Below are positions 23,301 to 33,707 of a stretch of DNA of 60,000 nt, piece by piece; position 1 is the first letter of the stretch; the number at the start of each line of letters is the position of its first letter. Source of the stretch: Strigamia acuminata (taxonomy: Eukaryota; Arthropoda; Chilopoda; Geophilomorpha; Linotaeniidae). The position numbers and the translations under genes are program-made. The DNA is taken from the NCBI GenBank assembly GCA_949358305.1, contig OX442315.1, positions 10,878,427 through 10,938,426 of the forward strand, written 5' to 3'. The notes beneath the pieces were generated by a model that saw nothing but the letters and a program-made list of their open reading frames with translations, made no database searches and was not told the DNA's origin.

Positions 23301-24224
23301 ACATATTGTTGATTGGGTATAGAGGGCGCTCACTAATAGTTTTTATACAAAGCCAATGTTATTTGTGTCACAACGTTGATGGTTTCTAAACTTGAATACC
23401 CACATAAAATCAGCTTTTTCAAATCGGTGGAGATTTTCTGAAAATCAGTTAAAATACAACATTGTAATTATTTTTAAATAATAAAATGAATATCTGTTTA
23501 CAACTTACTAAAAATCTCTGTGTGACATGTGCCAAGCACGGTTTTCGCTTTATTTTTCGGATAAGGCAATTTCACCATCTTATTAGAGAATTTTGGGACT
23601 GCTCTTACATTTTTGGATTCCTGAAAATTAAAGTCTGACTTTCTGTAATTTTTAGATTTTTTTAAAAACTTTTCTTACCTTATGCGTAACAACATCTACT
23701 AATGTGTACTTAACTGACATGTCATCCCAAAAGGTAGAAATATCAAGGGGATCATTAATCAAACTAAAAGGGTGAACATCGCAAAAATTTGCCTTTCCAG
23801 TTTCCTCAGCTTTTTTCTGTCGCAAATATACCAAAGGAACGTGGTTTTGGTTTCCAACACATACAGTTACAGATGGGAACTTCACTGACGAATTGCGTAT
23901 TAAACTAACTCGTGTATCAGTGGGCCGTGATAAAAAGAAGCTTATTCGTTCGTAAGTTTGATACATACATGTGAGAGCACTGAAAGAAATAACCACAAAC
24001 CACAGAAAATAATAGACGAAGCTTTTTTTAGAACGTATGCCTGGAACTGCATTGTTGAAAGCATTCACTCGATCACGTTTTCTATTATTCTTGTAAACAA
24101 AGACTTTTCTTTTGCCATTTCTTTTGTTAGCATATTCTGCAAAGAATTAAAAAAAATAACCACATTAAGAAATTAGCATACGGTTTCTGAACTACTTACT
24201 TATGTCAAACTGTGATGTTTTCAT
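17376..24224 (-). CDS. DEG/ENaC sodium channel, split by a copia insertion
   Basis: Cation channel subunit of the degenerin/ENaC family, acting in the plasma membrane, often in mechano-, chemo- or osmosensing. Exons I can support: 24200-24224 (ATG), 23679-24136, 23509-23620, 17968-18072, 17806-17912, 17376-17748; a further exon at 22934-23004 is tentative and fits the phase. Exon 2 carries transmembrane segment 1 (FVYYFLWFVVISFSAL) and the KFPSVTVC motif; exon 3 ends in LGTCHTE; the last exons have the cysteine-rich ECELNC and CKCPKIC motifs and the second membrane segment with GGNLGLFLGLS. The summed length is about 416 residues, short of the usual 500-600, so a middle exon is probably unseen or lost. 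An intact Ty1/copia element (18182-22925) lies antisense inside the gene, at or beside the tentative exon's donor site. Function after insertion is uncertain. Confidence 0.85.
18182..18408 (+). repeat. Copia 5' LTR
   Basis: Starts TGTTATAATC and ends AATACAACA. It contains TGTATATG and AATAAA words in promoter and polyadenylation positions. It is the same as 22699-22925 by eye. Confidence 0.95.
18411..18422 (+). other. Copia primer binding site (internal tRNA-iMet)
   Basis: GGGTTATGGGCC begins two bases after the LTR. It is complementary to the anticodon stem-loop of initiator methionine tRNA (GGCCCAUAACCC, containing the CAU anticodon). Drosophila copia is known to prime from a half tRNA-iMet cut in the anticodon loop; this site indicates the same mechanism. 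Confidence 0.8.
18562..22527 (+). CDS. Copia Gag-Pol polyprotein
   Basis: Single 1321-residue ORF with all copia domains in the copia order. Gag occupies roughly residues 1-225. A CCHC zinc knuckle (C231, C234, H239, C244) follows. The protease has DSGA at 301-304. The integrase has an HHCC zinc domain before D495, D557 and E593, a DD35E spacing, with the usual NG.AER context at the glutamate. Reverse transcriptase has VFKIK... and the catalytic FVDD at 1007-1010. RNase H has the YVDASW and TDSE (D1251) motifs near the end. Integrase before reverse transcriptase separates it from Ty3/gypsy. There is no stop or frameshift. The start at 18562 (MADRDAMRIEKL) is the first ATG of the frame and gives a normal copia Gag N-terminus. 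Gag and Pol are in one frame, as in Drosophila copia, so their ratio would depend on something other than frameshifting. Confidence 0.97.
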   Translation: MADRDAMRIEKLEDENYATWAFKMRVFLKKSEWWTVIVDEAPVNGAAAARNAWRGKDEKAMNAIVQALSPAQTVYVINKDTARECWEKLEEIHRGRARQRQTILRRELTKTRWEKAETATKFLQRVESTVNQLRAVGGEISEQEVGTLIIQNLPKPYHSIQRAFDMCDEDEVTMVKLRHMIIQEESRQTGDDEVVEKLHKVNLSSRTKNNYRGGERNGDHDGKRDLKNVRCFNCQKFGHMARNCRSQKESEGRRDNNSKQSRGNAKKEQQPDATARAVKDRPEFAFQVRIDQTEGRQWNLDSGATRHMTANRDFLESFVADDGSRKVTLADGRQIPIMGCGNVKFITNDADLIAKEVLYIPDLNDNLISVPKLDDAGLLVAFGSGKCTISSGDRVIMTATKIGDVYRLNVETVVAAQANTCQQSTEIDVWHNRMCHLNTATLAKMHETGAVYGLGPIQKDGRACDECAAGKMARKPFKTIVSDQSTKILELVHMDLCGPLTETIGGSRYLFLLIDDFSRKMFVYFIRSKSDVFENFKEFVAAVERETDTKLKRIRSDNGGEFVNHEMGEFMKSNGVHHELTVPFSPAQNGIAERGNRTLMEAARTMLTAAALPSKFWAEAVATAAHVRNRCSTRGNGDRIPQELWSGRKQQVGYFRIFGCAAQMWIHNSKRKKLDAKSKPVIFMGYCVNRKGYRVYDPKTEKLEPTRDLKFNEARWGGEMLTSPQGSNFVSPYDAEQETGEQTTDNPEPNETDNGATEDEESTTGNGDGDDEEANENTTTRKSKRIKRKPDRLVVQPRGATYCKSVKHVEPNTVVQAQDSPEHKKWESAIQEELKSHEEFKTWRLVKRAVATNVLKSRWVFKIKKNQQGEIERYKARLVAVGCGQRPGLDYEDTYSPVMRLASLRLLLAIAVQQNWRVRQYDVKTAYLHGKLLEKVYMEQPPGNEERDREEWVCELLKAIYGLKQAGRTWYLTLDKILRKNGFRRLYADEGVYVLNNQSGTTILGIFVDDMLNVTSNIGIEDWTADLLRKSVEIKDLGTPTRILGLDVECDIENGSITVSQEAYIEEVLESFQMGPCKPVSTPMVKHDQPKPEDDVDPDEVPYQSLMGSLMYLVQGTRPDIAYATHYLCRYNHSHGLSHWKMGKRILRYLKGTKGKKLRFVRNEEQMTGYVDASWNCNTEDAKSTTGFIFLLAGAGVVWKSSKQTCVGMSSCESEFIAISEAVKEGLWLKKFLEELGLNELMGDAARLYTDSESAEMLARGLAQHQRSKHINLRYCFIKDEVENGEVELLHAGTDKMVADMLTKAVTLQKQCWCSKMCGLD
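22684..22698 (+). other. Copia polypurine tract
   Basis: Purine-rich AGGTGAAGAAGGTGTA-type run directly before the 3' LTR, in the expected position for plus-strand priming. Confidence 0.6.
22699..22925 (+). repeat. Copia 3' LTR
   Basis: 227 bp, TGTTATAATC to AATACAACA, identical by eye to the 5' LTR, followed by the target duplication CACAT. Confidence 0.95.
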
Positions 24225-24725
24225 GTTATTCAGTAATGTACTACTCTGTGTAAGAGTAAGAGCAATTGGCTGGGTTGAACAAACGCAGAGGAAAACTTAT
24301 CTAGGACTTACCTCACCAAAAATATGAAGAAGTATGTACAAAAATTGTGTTACCATGCCAACAATTATTGAGGTAATATAATTTTAATGGCATTTTGTTT
24401 TGAAAATTCTCAAGAGGTATTTTATTACTTTGTTTGTGAATTAAGTTGTCAATCGAGATAACTATGGAAACATCAATCGAGAATGCATAACAAAACGGTT
24501 TTATTGAATTTTAAACGTGTACAGAAATGATATTATTATCCAAATTCTGTTACGATCTTCCACAATGTACTTTTCAATATAACTTAAAATTTCAGATAAT
24601 TCTGAAATTTAATAACACTAGGTGTAAATCTGGCCGCAGACATTGTTTGCACGTGTTAGTATGCCCACTTCAGCCTTAAATATCGTAATAATAGCTTGAA
24701 ACGTCGAGAATATTGATGTAAAATG

Positions 24726-27700
24726 TTAATGATGGCTGCCAAATGTCTTATGCGCAAATATTTCCAGAATGAGCACCATTACTGAACATAATATACCACC
24801 AACAATGACAAGGAAAGCTGTGATCGTGTGGTATATAGACATGGGATTGACAGTGCGCTCTGATTGTCTACATAATGATTCTAGAGTTCCATCTTCGGTT
24901 ATTTCGCTTAGGATTCCACGTTCGTTTAACTTTAAAAGTCTGTGAAAAAGGTTTTTTCATCATAACATTGAAAATGGTATTCGGATATAGTATTTACTTT
25001 TGATTAAATGTTTCCAAATGTTTCGATCCTTTTGCAAATGAAAAATATCTGGAATAACGTATTGGAATTCTCTTAACGTTGAATTGACATTTGCGTCTAT
25101 AACTGTATGTCTCCAGTAGTGCTGAGTATTTTTGAATTATGGCATTGTTAGCACGCTGAAGCAGAAGTTTTTCATTTAGTTTATCTTTGTATGTTCCTTT
25201 GTTGGGATTATTTTTTATTCGTTGCCGTATCATTTTTGCTAGGTCAGTGTCTGACTTCTGTAAACAAGTGAGATAGAATGTTTTGATTAAATTACAAGTA
25301 CAGTATAATCACTAGCTGTTTGGATGGGAGAGGGGATTTTACATTGCTGGGTGTAGATCGGGATCTCTAAACCTGTCCGAACCATACCCAATGACTAAAT
25401 AAGTTGTAAAAGCCAGGATATTACCTCCAAATGCGCCAAATGCATACGATTGCTTGCAAATAAATTAACTTTGTCGTCAGATAGTAATTCGTGAATGTCA
25501 TTGTGTCGAAAGCCAGTTGGACGGACTGTTAGTGATGAGTATATTACAGCATTGTAGCTGAAGAAGATGATCATAACAAACATGCGTTTCGTATAAAGAA
25601 AAGTAGAAACTGCAAAAAATGCAAAATATAGAGTTTATATTTCTGTAGGTTATTTGTTCATTGCTTTAGTGATGTGAAATTACGTGCTTGCAAATGAAAT
25701 TGGTTAGGTAATACCATGTTCACATCAACGGATCGGGTTTGGCTGGATCTGATCCGCCCGATCAGATCTAACTGAACGGAGTTCCAATATTCACTTGGAT
25801 GGAGTTGTGTTCACACTAAAATATGATTCAATCAAACCAAACCGGGTTTTAGTAGCAACAGGTTTTAGAAACACCTCACTGCAATGGCTCCCATTTTATT
25901 ATCGATTAATGCGCAGCAATGGAATGCTACAGACTGCTGACATTATTTAATGAATTCCAATCCGAATCCTATCGTCGAATCCAGTTGTGGGAACTCAATT
26001 GACGAACGGAGTTGTTGGGCACATGGATCTAGATCCGTGAACAGAGTTCAGTGTTCACACCAACAAAACGTTCTTCCACTCATGCTGCTACCATCTAGAT
26101 CCGCAGCTTCGGATGAGATCCAAAAGCTTGGTGTGAACATGGTAATAGGTTGGGTTAGGTTGGTCGTATTATTAAATTGATGTTTGTTATTATAAATTAG
26201 GCAACCTGAAATTGATGTGTTGGATGTGTCGGTCTTCATTCTCATTGTTAGGTGTGAACATAAAACGGTGAGCAAATATATAGAACACACACACAACCAA
26301 ATAAGCATGGTAAACGGATTTAAATATGTCATCCATAAATATTCTGCTTCTTTCTTGTCTTGTCTGATTATAAATCCCCAACAATCTATTTTTGAAGGAA
26401 AACTGGTGATATCTTTCTTTATAATATCAGCTGAATCAAAATGTAGTGTCCATTTTCTCATATCAGCTTTCTGACGAAGTATAGAAAAAGATACTGCAGG
26501 TCATTAAACAAATACTGTATTATAGCAATTCTTTCAAAAGAGTCGCCCTCGAATAGTAGCCGCGGCTGAGACACCAAGAATACCGTATTTTTGCAAAAGT
26601 AGGGTATTGTTTCCGTGTTTAACCTCACGAACGATGAACGTACGCTTCGTTCGTGATGTTCAGACTTCGTTTGTTACATTAAACAAACGTAACAAACGAA
26701 AAACCAAAATTTTAATTGCTGACAAAAATGGGAGTTTTGAATAAGAGTCGCGGCTCTTAATCGATAAAATACCGTATTATAATTTCAATCTGTATAAAAT
26801 TGATACTCACAGTTGCACCACTTAGTTTATTCTTATTTTCGGGTTTTAAAACCGAGCTGTAAACATAATTTTTTTGTAAAAATAAATTAGTTTTTATTCA
26901 TTTTTGGATTTGATTTTCCATTTTACAACCTTACCGCAAATCATTCGTTAGGTACATAATAACAACAGATAGAATAGCAATGTGCAGATCTTCTGGTTTT
27001 TTTGAAAAGCCTTGCTGCTTATTAATATATTTAGCAAATAACATGCAGGTTATAATCATTTTGTTGAAATGTGATGTCAGTTTTTGTTACCTTTCTAAAG
27101 CAGCAAATTGTAAAAATTTGTTTTTCCAAAAAAATATTTTTTTCAGAAATTATTTCAAATTCACATTTTGTTAGTAATGCACAGTTTATGTCATAACTCC
27201 TTTTGGTCAAAAGATTAAACGTTTTGTTGTGTGGATGCTGATAAGTCAATGCAAACTGGTTATAACTCTGCAATTTAATTAATATTTTAATTTGAATTTA
27301 TTATACTTTAGTTGTATTTTCGATTCTTACATTTTTATGTTGAGAATATACCAGTACGTAAGCTTTATTTTGTTTCACTGTAATCTGCTCTTGTAAGTAT
27401 CTTAACAGAATCATTTCATTCTGTTGAATCAGTGTGTCCTCAATAACAAATAAGACACATTTATTTTTCAAGCTTCTGTACTTTGCAATTTTTTTAATAA
27501 TCTGCAGAAATTTAATTGAGAAAAAGTGAAATCATTAGTGGAAGGAAATAAGAATTGGAAGTCTTTTTTGTACTTCAGTGTTATCCACCCAAATCACAAT
27601 TAGCTGATAAGGAGTGTAATCGAAGATGTATGGCATGTTTTTGATTGCTTGCGCTGCTACTTCAATTTTTCCAATCCAGTGGTCAGATATCAGTTTTGAC

Positions 27701-28279
27701 AAACATTTTGTTGCTGAAATAACAAATATTTTCGTGTGCAAGCAATACATAAAATAAATTAGCATATTCAATACCATAATTATGTTCATTCATAATAAAT
27801 ACTCTTCTAGAATTGATGGTATTAACAAAGTTAGATATTTGCAAATGAAGTTGGTCATCACAGTGAGATGTATTATATAATGGTTTGTTTTTTTCTGGTT
27901 TCAAAAGAAGAAGATAATTTTTTGTCAAGGTTTGTACTCCATCACCACCACATTTTAAGGCAACAATGCTCGCAACTGTTTACAAGGCATTGTTTCTGGT
28001 TTCTAGGTTAAGGCATTTCAATACTATTGCCCAGTTACATTAGGTCAAAAATATGACCATCAGTAGTCAGTAGGTTGACTTAATTTATTTTTTTTTACTT
28101 AATTCAGGTCAACAATTAGTGATGCCGGCATCCAACTAGCTGTTCTCTGCCTAAAACTGTGGTAGGCTAACTGATGCTAAGACCAAATGAATTATTGACT
28201 TACTTCGTTTTGAATTTACATTCACTATCAATATGATCACCATCATAACAGAGATGACAAAAAATTGGTTGGGTGGCAT
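24726..28279 (-). CDS. Ionotropic receptor (iGluR-like)
   Basis: Ligand-gated cation channel of the ionotropic glutamate/IR family, probably a chemosensory receptor in the plasma membrane. Eleven exons with consistent GT-AG sites and phases: 28204-28279, 27775-27975, 27574-27713, 27331-27501, 27091-27267, 26935-27014, 26811-26856, 26206-26470, 25425-25609, 24998-25257, 24726-24939; joined length 1815 bp, 604 residues. Exon 1 encodes a signal peptide (FFVISVMMVIILIVNV). Exons 2-6 form the amino-terminal domain. Exon 8 carries TYLNPF and membrane segment 1 (about 350-371), exon 9 the second (about 394-414, ending SYNAVIYSSLTV), exon 11 the last (about 570-595) after LNERGILSEI. The front half of the first ligand-binding lobe, normally about 50-70 residues between exons 7 and 8, is missing although the phases still match. 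A MITE occupies intron 8. Exact ligand unknown. Confidence 0.88.
25712..26144. mobile_element. Non-autonomous DNA element (ACCATGTTCACA ends)
   Basis: A 433-bp element in intron 8 of the receptor gene begins TACCATGTTCACA and ends TGTGAACATGGTA, inverted ends with 3-bp AT-rich flanks. Further inward are long partly complementary segments (GATCTGATCC...). The ends resemble those of the paired elements at 45361-46073 (TACCATGTTCGCACC). There is no coding capacity. Superfamily unassigned; 3-bp AAT or TAA flanks would suit Harbinger-type elements. Confidence 0.7.
26530..26790. repeat. Repeat-like block in receptor intron 7
   Basis: The words AGAGTCGC and ACCGTATT occur near both ends, and a perfect 10-bp inverted pair, TCACGAACGA (26625-26634) and TCGTTCGTGA (26647-26656), lies in between. 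It may be a small mobile element; I cannot fix its ends. It sits where the missing ligand-binding exon of the receptor would be expected. Confidence 0.4.
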
Positions 28280-30514
28280 AGTTGAAATTTTCAATTTCTG
28301 TAATATAAACTGAAATAAGAAAAATTTAGATTGACACAAATGTCAGAAAATGTTTTATTAGTGTAAAAAAATTGTAAAGGGGCAATGTATTACAAAAATA
28401 ATTACTTCTTATAATTTATGAATATTCCAAAATAGTGTGCAAACAAAGGAATTTTATTCAACAAAATTTGAATTTATTATTTTTTTATTTGTTCATTTTG
28501 ATGAAATTTCAGGTAGAAAATCCCATTAGTTTTAAAGATATAATTAAAAACGCATTTAGAGATCAAAATTGATCCTAAGTTGGGCCGGGGAGGATTAATA
28601 AAAGTGAAATGACATTTCCGGACGACCATAACATGCTAAATTTAGCAATGAAAGTAGAAATTGGAATAATTTTATTACCGCTCATAAACTATATTTAGTA
28701 TGATTTGCTGTCCAAAACAAAAAAGTAATCAACTTCTAGGCCAGTAGAATTAAAGAAAATCGATTCCAATTCTTTCCACAGCTGAATCTTATTAAATGAC
28801 TACCAATTAAACATTTAATATAAATTCTGAATTAATATTGTAGTCAACTAGGAACACTATAAATTATTACACTTATTGTTAGAAGGCTTACGTTTTGGTA
28901 CAGTTATTTAGATTATTAGGTAACCAGGCAAAAAAAATAATCTAAAAATAACATTAACAGCTTAATACGTAAAAATAAGAACTTTGGCAAAACAATTGGT
29001 TCTTCCAGTTCTCGGTGCAAATGCAAGTCGTCCCACAGATTGCGGATTGCATGGCCTAATCTGCAGACGGGCACTCTGCTAAGCTAAGTGTTTCAATACA
29101 GAACAATACAATACAATACAATAGGAACTTACAGTTTTAGTCCGACTGCAACGCTACGATACTACATCCAAAGTGCACAAATTGCTTTGTACACACAGCC
29201 GGTCACAAACCACATTGGTCAATAGTTATCTTACTTGTGCGTGTCATCATGCAGGAGAAGCTTTAGTCGATATGGGTTCATTGTTTGGTGCGCAAGTTGC
29301 TTGGATATGGTTGACACTTCACAGTAACCCAAAAAACCGTGGTTTGAAAATTCGCGTCGAATTTTAACAATTGTCTAGTGGTCATCAGAAGGCAAGATGA
29401 GAATGGGCTTTGCAAATGACTATTTTAATACAGTCCGCGACAAAAAGATGAGTTTTGACCCTCAATTTTCCAATATTATGATCAAAAAAGTGATAATTTG
29501 TATTAACACAGAAATTATTTATATTTACACAGAAATAATACCAGGCTGAAGTTGGCACCACATTCACATTCGTCCAAACTACAGATAGAACAAATCCCAA
29601 TTTTTTTTTACTACGGATATCAATGGTTTTTACACGAAAAGATAGAGGACTTTCTCCTAAACAAACCGTGAGCAGTTTGATCTAAAAGTTGCTGTTGGAC
29701 ACAAAGAGATCTCAATTAAACGGGCTCCATTTTGAGCTAATTTTTTCAAAAATTGTGTTATCATGTTTTCAGTCGCCGGAATCGAATATCGAGCCTCTGG
29801 AGGCTGCATCTGCCAGGCAGTTCTCAGTGCCTGGGATATGCTCGGCAATTAGTTTGCCAATTACAATGTTCAGCAAAAATGTTTCCCATCTCTGGTTCAC
29901 CCGATGAGTTTCTGCAATTATAGAATGTTACAGTGCATAGTGGGAAATCTGGAAAGCAGATTGGAAATGTGTGTGCAGGCATCTCAGTGACATCATTTTC
30001 CATACATAAAAATGCCATTCAAATCTCTGTATACAGGTATTAGTTTAAAATAGTAATTTCATTGCTTATGGTATAATTACATTTACAAAATCGTCAGCTC
30101 TGTCTGGCTGACCCTGTAGTCACATCCTGCGTAAAAATTGTGAGCTTCCTAACACAAATCTGGAAAGATTGATTAGTAAGTCAAAGCCATCCAGTCGTTA
30201 CTCTGAATTTGAAGGTCATCTTCAAATTTGCAATTTAGCATTGGTTTTTATTTACAAAATGTATTAAGTGTTTTATAAAATGCTCTGAGCATCAACTTTG
30301 CAACCCTGTTCTTATCCATATCAATTTACTGATAAACAACAATTTATTTTAGTTTGATTGCCACACTCTGCTTCCCAGTTGTCTTATTAAATGGTGTTAA
30401 TGATTACTTAAGCATAATACTTTATTTTACATGTACAAATATAGATGTAGAACATTGTTCAGTAAAGTCAGATGATAGAACAAGGTTTTCAATGCATATT
30501 AAATAATTAGAAAA
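28280..30514. other. Gene-free spacer
   Basis: AT-rich sequence between the receptor's start and the NACHT-LRR stop. A short AATAC microsatellite lies at about 29100-29122. No ORF has a recognisable domain and I see no tRNA-like cloverleaf. Confidence 0.5.
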
Positions 30515-33500
30515 TTACTTAGACCTTGATATCGATATTGCCTTGACATACGTAAAATCTGGATTCCTCAATCTCAAACTATTGCTGAAATACCCCCAAT
30601 AAATATCATCATAATCATAATTGATATGATCAACTCTAAAATCAGACAAATACTTTCTAATGTCACACATACCAACCACGTTTAATACTAAACGCACTTC
30701 ATCCCAATGGCTGCATTTAAGTCCTTCGATCAATTCTAAAGCTGCTTTTACGTCAGTATTTCCTGATGCTTCCCATGGGTTGCGAGAGACAAATTCTATT
30801 GTTTTTAAATGTGATTTGCTTCTACTGCCCCATAAACAGTTCATGCAGGTGAATAATTTTAAGGGCATAGAGGCTACTTCGATCACCAACTTTACAATAG
30901 AACTTTCATGAATGGATTTTGCGGTCCATTCCCCATCTTTAGAGTAGTTTTTCGATTGAAGATTTAATGTTTGTAGATTTGTCCAGGCACTTACAAACCT
31001 TTCGTTACAGTCCCCATTTGCAAAGCTAACTATTAAATGTTTAACACTGTTAAAACCAACCCATCTTGGATAATTCTGTATCAAATGATTAATGTTCGCC
31101 ATGGAACAAGCAAACTTAGATGGCTCCACCTCAGTTACTGCTTCAATATTCTTCGGACAGCTTAGCCTTAGGTAATTACAACAATTTCTTTCTGTTAGAG
31201 ATTTCCTGCAAGTGATAGTACAATTATCCAGATTGATGAGATCGTATTTCTTGGTTCCACCATTGGTAATATCGTAAAAATCAACGGTAGTATTGTTCAA
31301 GTGTAGACATGTCAAATTAGTCGATTGAGCAACCGCACTCAAAAGGTCATTTGTATCCATCGTCTCACATCTAGCTTGCATAATTGCTTTGAGATATTGA
31401 ACTTGATTATTTTTTAGTAATCTCGAATTCACTGAAAATATTAATACGTAAACAATGATATTTGATTTTGTTGAATGTTTTTTCGGTCATTATACTTTCC
31501 ACCATTTTTGAGAATGATATTTCCAAACCACAAGATTTGATGTTTGGTGATACAGCAAAACGGACGCATGCCATAAATGTTCCAAAAAATGGGATCGAAT
31601 TAGAAAAAAATTTTTGCAAATTAGGCGACATTGTTGAGTGCATTATCACCTGTTGATTACTAGGTAATTTAATAATTATTTCCAAACTTGTTGTGAAATT
31701 ATCTGAGAACATTTCTGGAGGAACCGGTTCACTAATTTTCAGTTGTTTAATTTTACCACACTCCAATCCATATTTAAGTAAATTACTGTACGAGGATAAA
31801 TTTCTTTTGTAGATGGAAAACTGGCGGTACAAGTGAATGTGCGAAGAAATAAAATTTTTCAGATATTTGCTTTTTGAGAGATTGGTTGACGAACATTCTG
31901 CAAATTGTCTCACAGTTAAATCAAAATATAAAGAAAACCAGCCACTGAAAGACTCGATTTGGACGAGCAGAAGATCCAACTCATCATCCATTAAATTGGC
32001 GAGATAAGGCATAATTTGAGTTGTACTGCCAGTTTCAAGTGAACAATCTACAATTGATTCTAAACTGCCTTTTATGAGAGCAGATTCATTGGATTTCAGG
32101 TGAATCGAAAGAGCAAATGCTGCTGCAAACTCCATGAAAGACAAATGGAATGCTTCGTAATAATTTCTTGATGTGAAGAATGTGACTTCCTTATGGTTGA
32201 TTAACAGTCCAAGATGATATATCTCTGTTGTCAAATCATTCATGTCGAAATTCAAATCATTTTGGAGTATTTTTTGAATGCATAATTTTCCAAATTCTTT
32301 CATTTGTTCGCAAATTCTGTTGGATGGTGAGTTGAAATCAAATAGGTCGAAATCTTTGTCAATATCCATCCCACGTTTTACACAAGTGTGTCGCAGAATG
32401 GAATTAAATAGCGCCCTGTATAAGTCGGTTTTAGATGAGAAATATCCAATATTTTTTTCGTTTTTCATTATTATCGGCAACATCATTAAAAATAACGGCG
32501 AGTTAAACAACTCCAACCGGGATGACATACGTTCAAATATATCATTGACGTTTTCTTCAGAGATGAAATTTCTTAAAAATCTCCGTTTACTGTCGACGCT
32601 CTGAATCCCCAATATGCCGATCCGCTTGTCGCAAAACTCATAACTGTGGTTAGTTTGCCCGAACAGTTTAGCATGTTCACTTTCAGTTAACTTGAACAAG
32701 CTCGTTCTACAGAAGGCAAGTACTGTTGAATCACTGTACATTTGACTGTACAATACTTCCATTGTTTCGTATCTGTCTTCCAATGATAATTCGTCCACAC
32801 CGTCGAGCACAAAGAGAATTTCGCCCTTGTGTCTGGTCAGTATTTGCATGATGTTGACATTTCCTTGATAATCACATCGTTTTCCAATATTCATAATTGC
32901 ATCCTTTATAGTTCGTTGTTTCAGTTCTCGTAATGGTATGAAGAAAATCAATTTGAAGTTGATGTATTCTTTCTTTGTCGCCCAATCAAAAGCCAATTTT
33001 GTCGCCAGTGTTGTTTTTCCAAATCCAGGTTGTCCTTCAATCAGAATTCTGAGCGGTTTTTTGCCTTTGATCGAGTGGAAAATCTCATCAATCTGTATAA
33101 ATTTTCCTGACTTGTGGAGTTGGAGCTGGACAAAATGTTTCTCTAACGACAACTCACTTAAACCTTGGTTTAACCATGCAGTTTTTGGTAATTTTAACTT
33201 GGAGTAGAATGCTTGAAGTTTAGCTTTGAGAATATCACATTGTTTATTCCCATTGAAGTCTACGATTGTGCAACAATTTTTGATCACTTCCCTCTGTTCG
33301 CTAGTGGTTGCTTTAAAAAAAATGTTACTGTTATAGATATGAGTTTGAATAAGAAAATGACAATACTAACCTTTGGCAACTGTTGGAAAATATTTATTTA
33401 TAGTACATTGTTTGTATATTTTTGGTCCAGCATTAATTGTTCCGACTTTTGAGTCTTCAATATTAAAATGCACACTTCCACTGCTTTCGCTACCACATTC

Positions 33501-33707
33501 ATAACTTGTACTCGGTTCACTAGTGGTTGCTATAAATAATACAAGTTTTTAAGCATCTTGTACAGTTCATCATTTAATTATGTTACGTATTTTTGTATGA
33601 ATAGTAATCAGAAAATACTAACTATGTGTTTGTGGTGGTAAGTTCTTGGCTTCAACATTTTGAATTGCATATCCAATGTCATCACTACCACTAGTACTTG
33701 GATCCAT
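30515..33707 (-). CDS. NACHT-LRR (NLR-like) protein
   Basis: Predicted cytoplasmic STAND NTPase of the NLR type, a class used in intracellular sensing and immunity. Four exons: 33623-33707 (ATG), 33371-33529, 31496-33310, 30515-31431; introns of 93, 60 and 64 bp; phases agree; 2976 bp, 991 residues. Exons 1-2 and the start of 3 encode a Ser/Thr-rich tail without a recognised CARD, DEATH or Pyrin domain, but with a short SKVGTINAG motif (55-63). The NACHT domain has Walker A GQPGFGKTT (174-182) and Walker B LFVLDGVDEL (up to 256), with helical NACHT-associated sequence after it. Exon 4 reads as irregular leucine-rich repeats (LTCLHLNNTTV, LQTLNLQS). The third intron joins two overlapping open frames: without it there would be a frameshift, and its donor GTATAA and acceptor TTTTCAG look normal. 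The ligand is not predictable. Confidence 0.88.

Noticed and set aside
31407-31500. Frameshift between the NACHT and LRR frames
   Set aside because: A 64-bp intron with normal ends (GTATAA...TTTTCAG) joins the two frames in phase, and the gene's other introns are of similar size.
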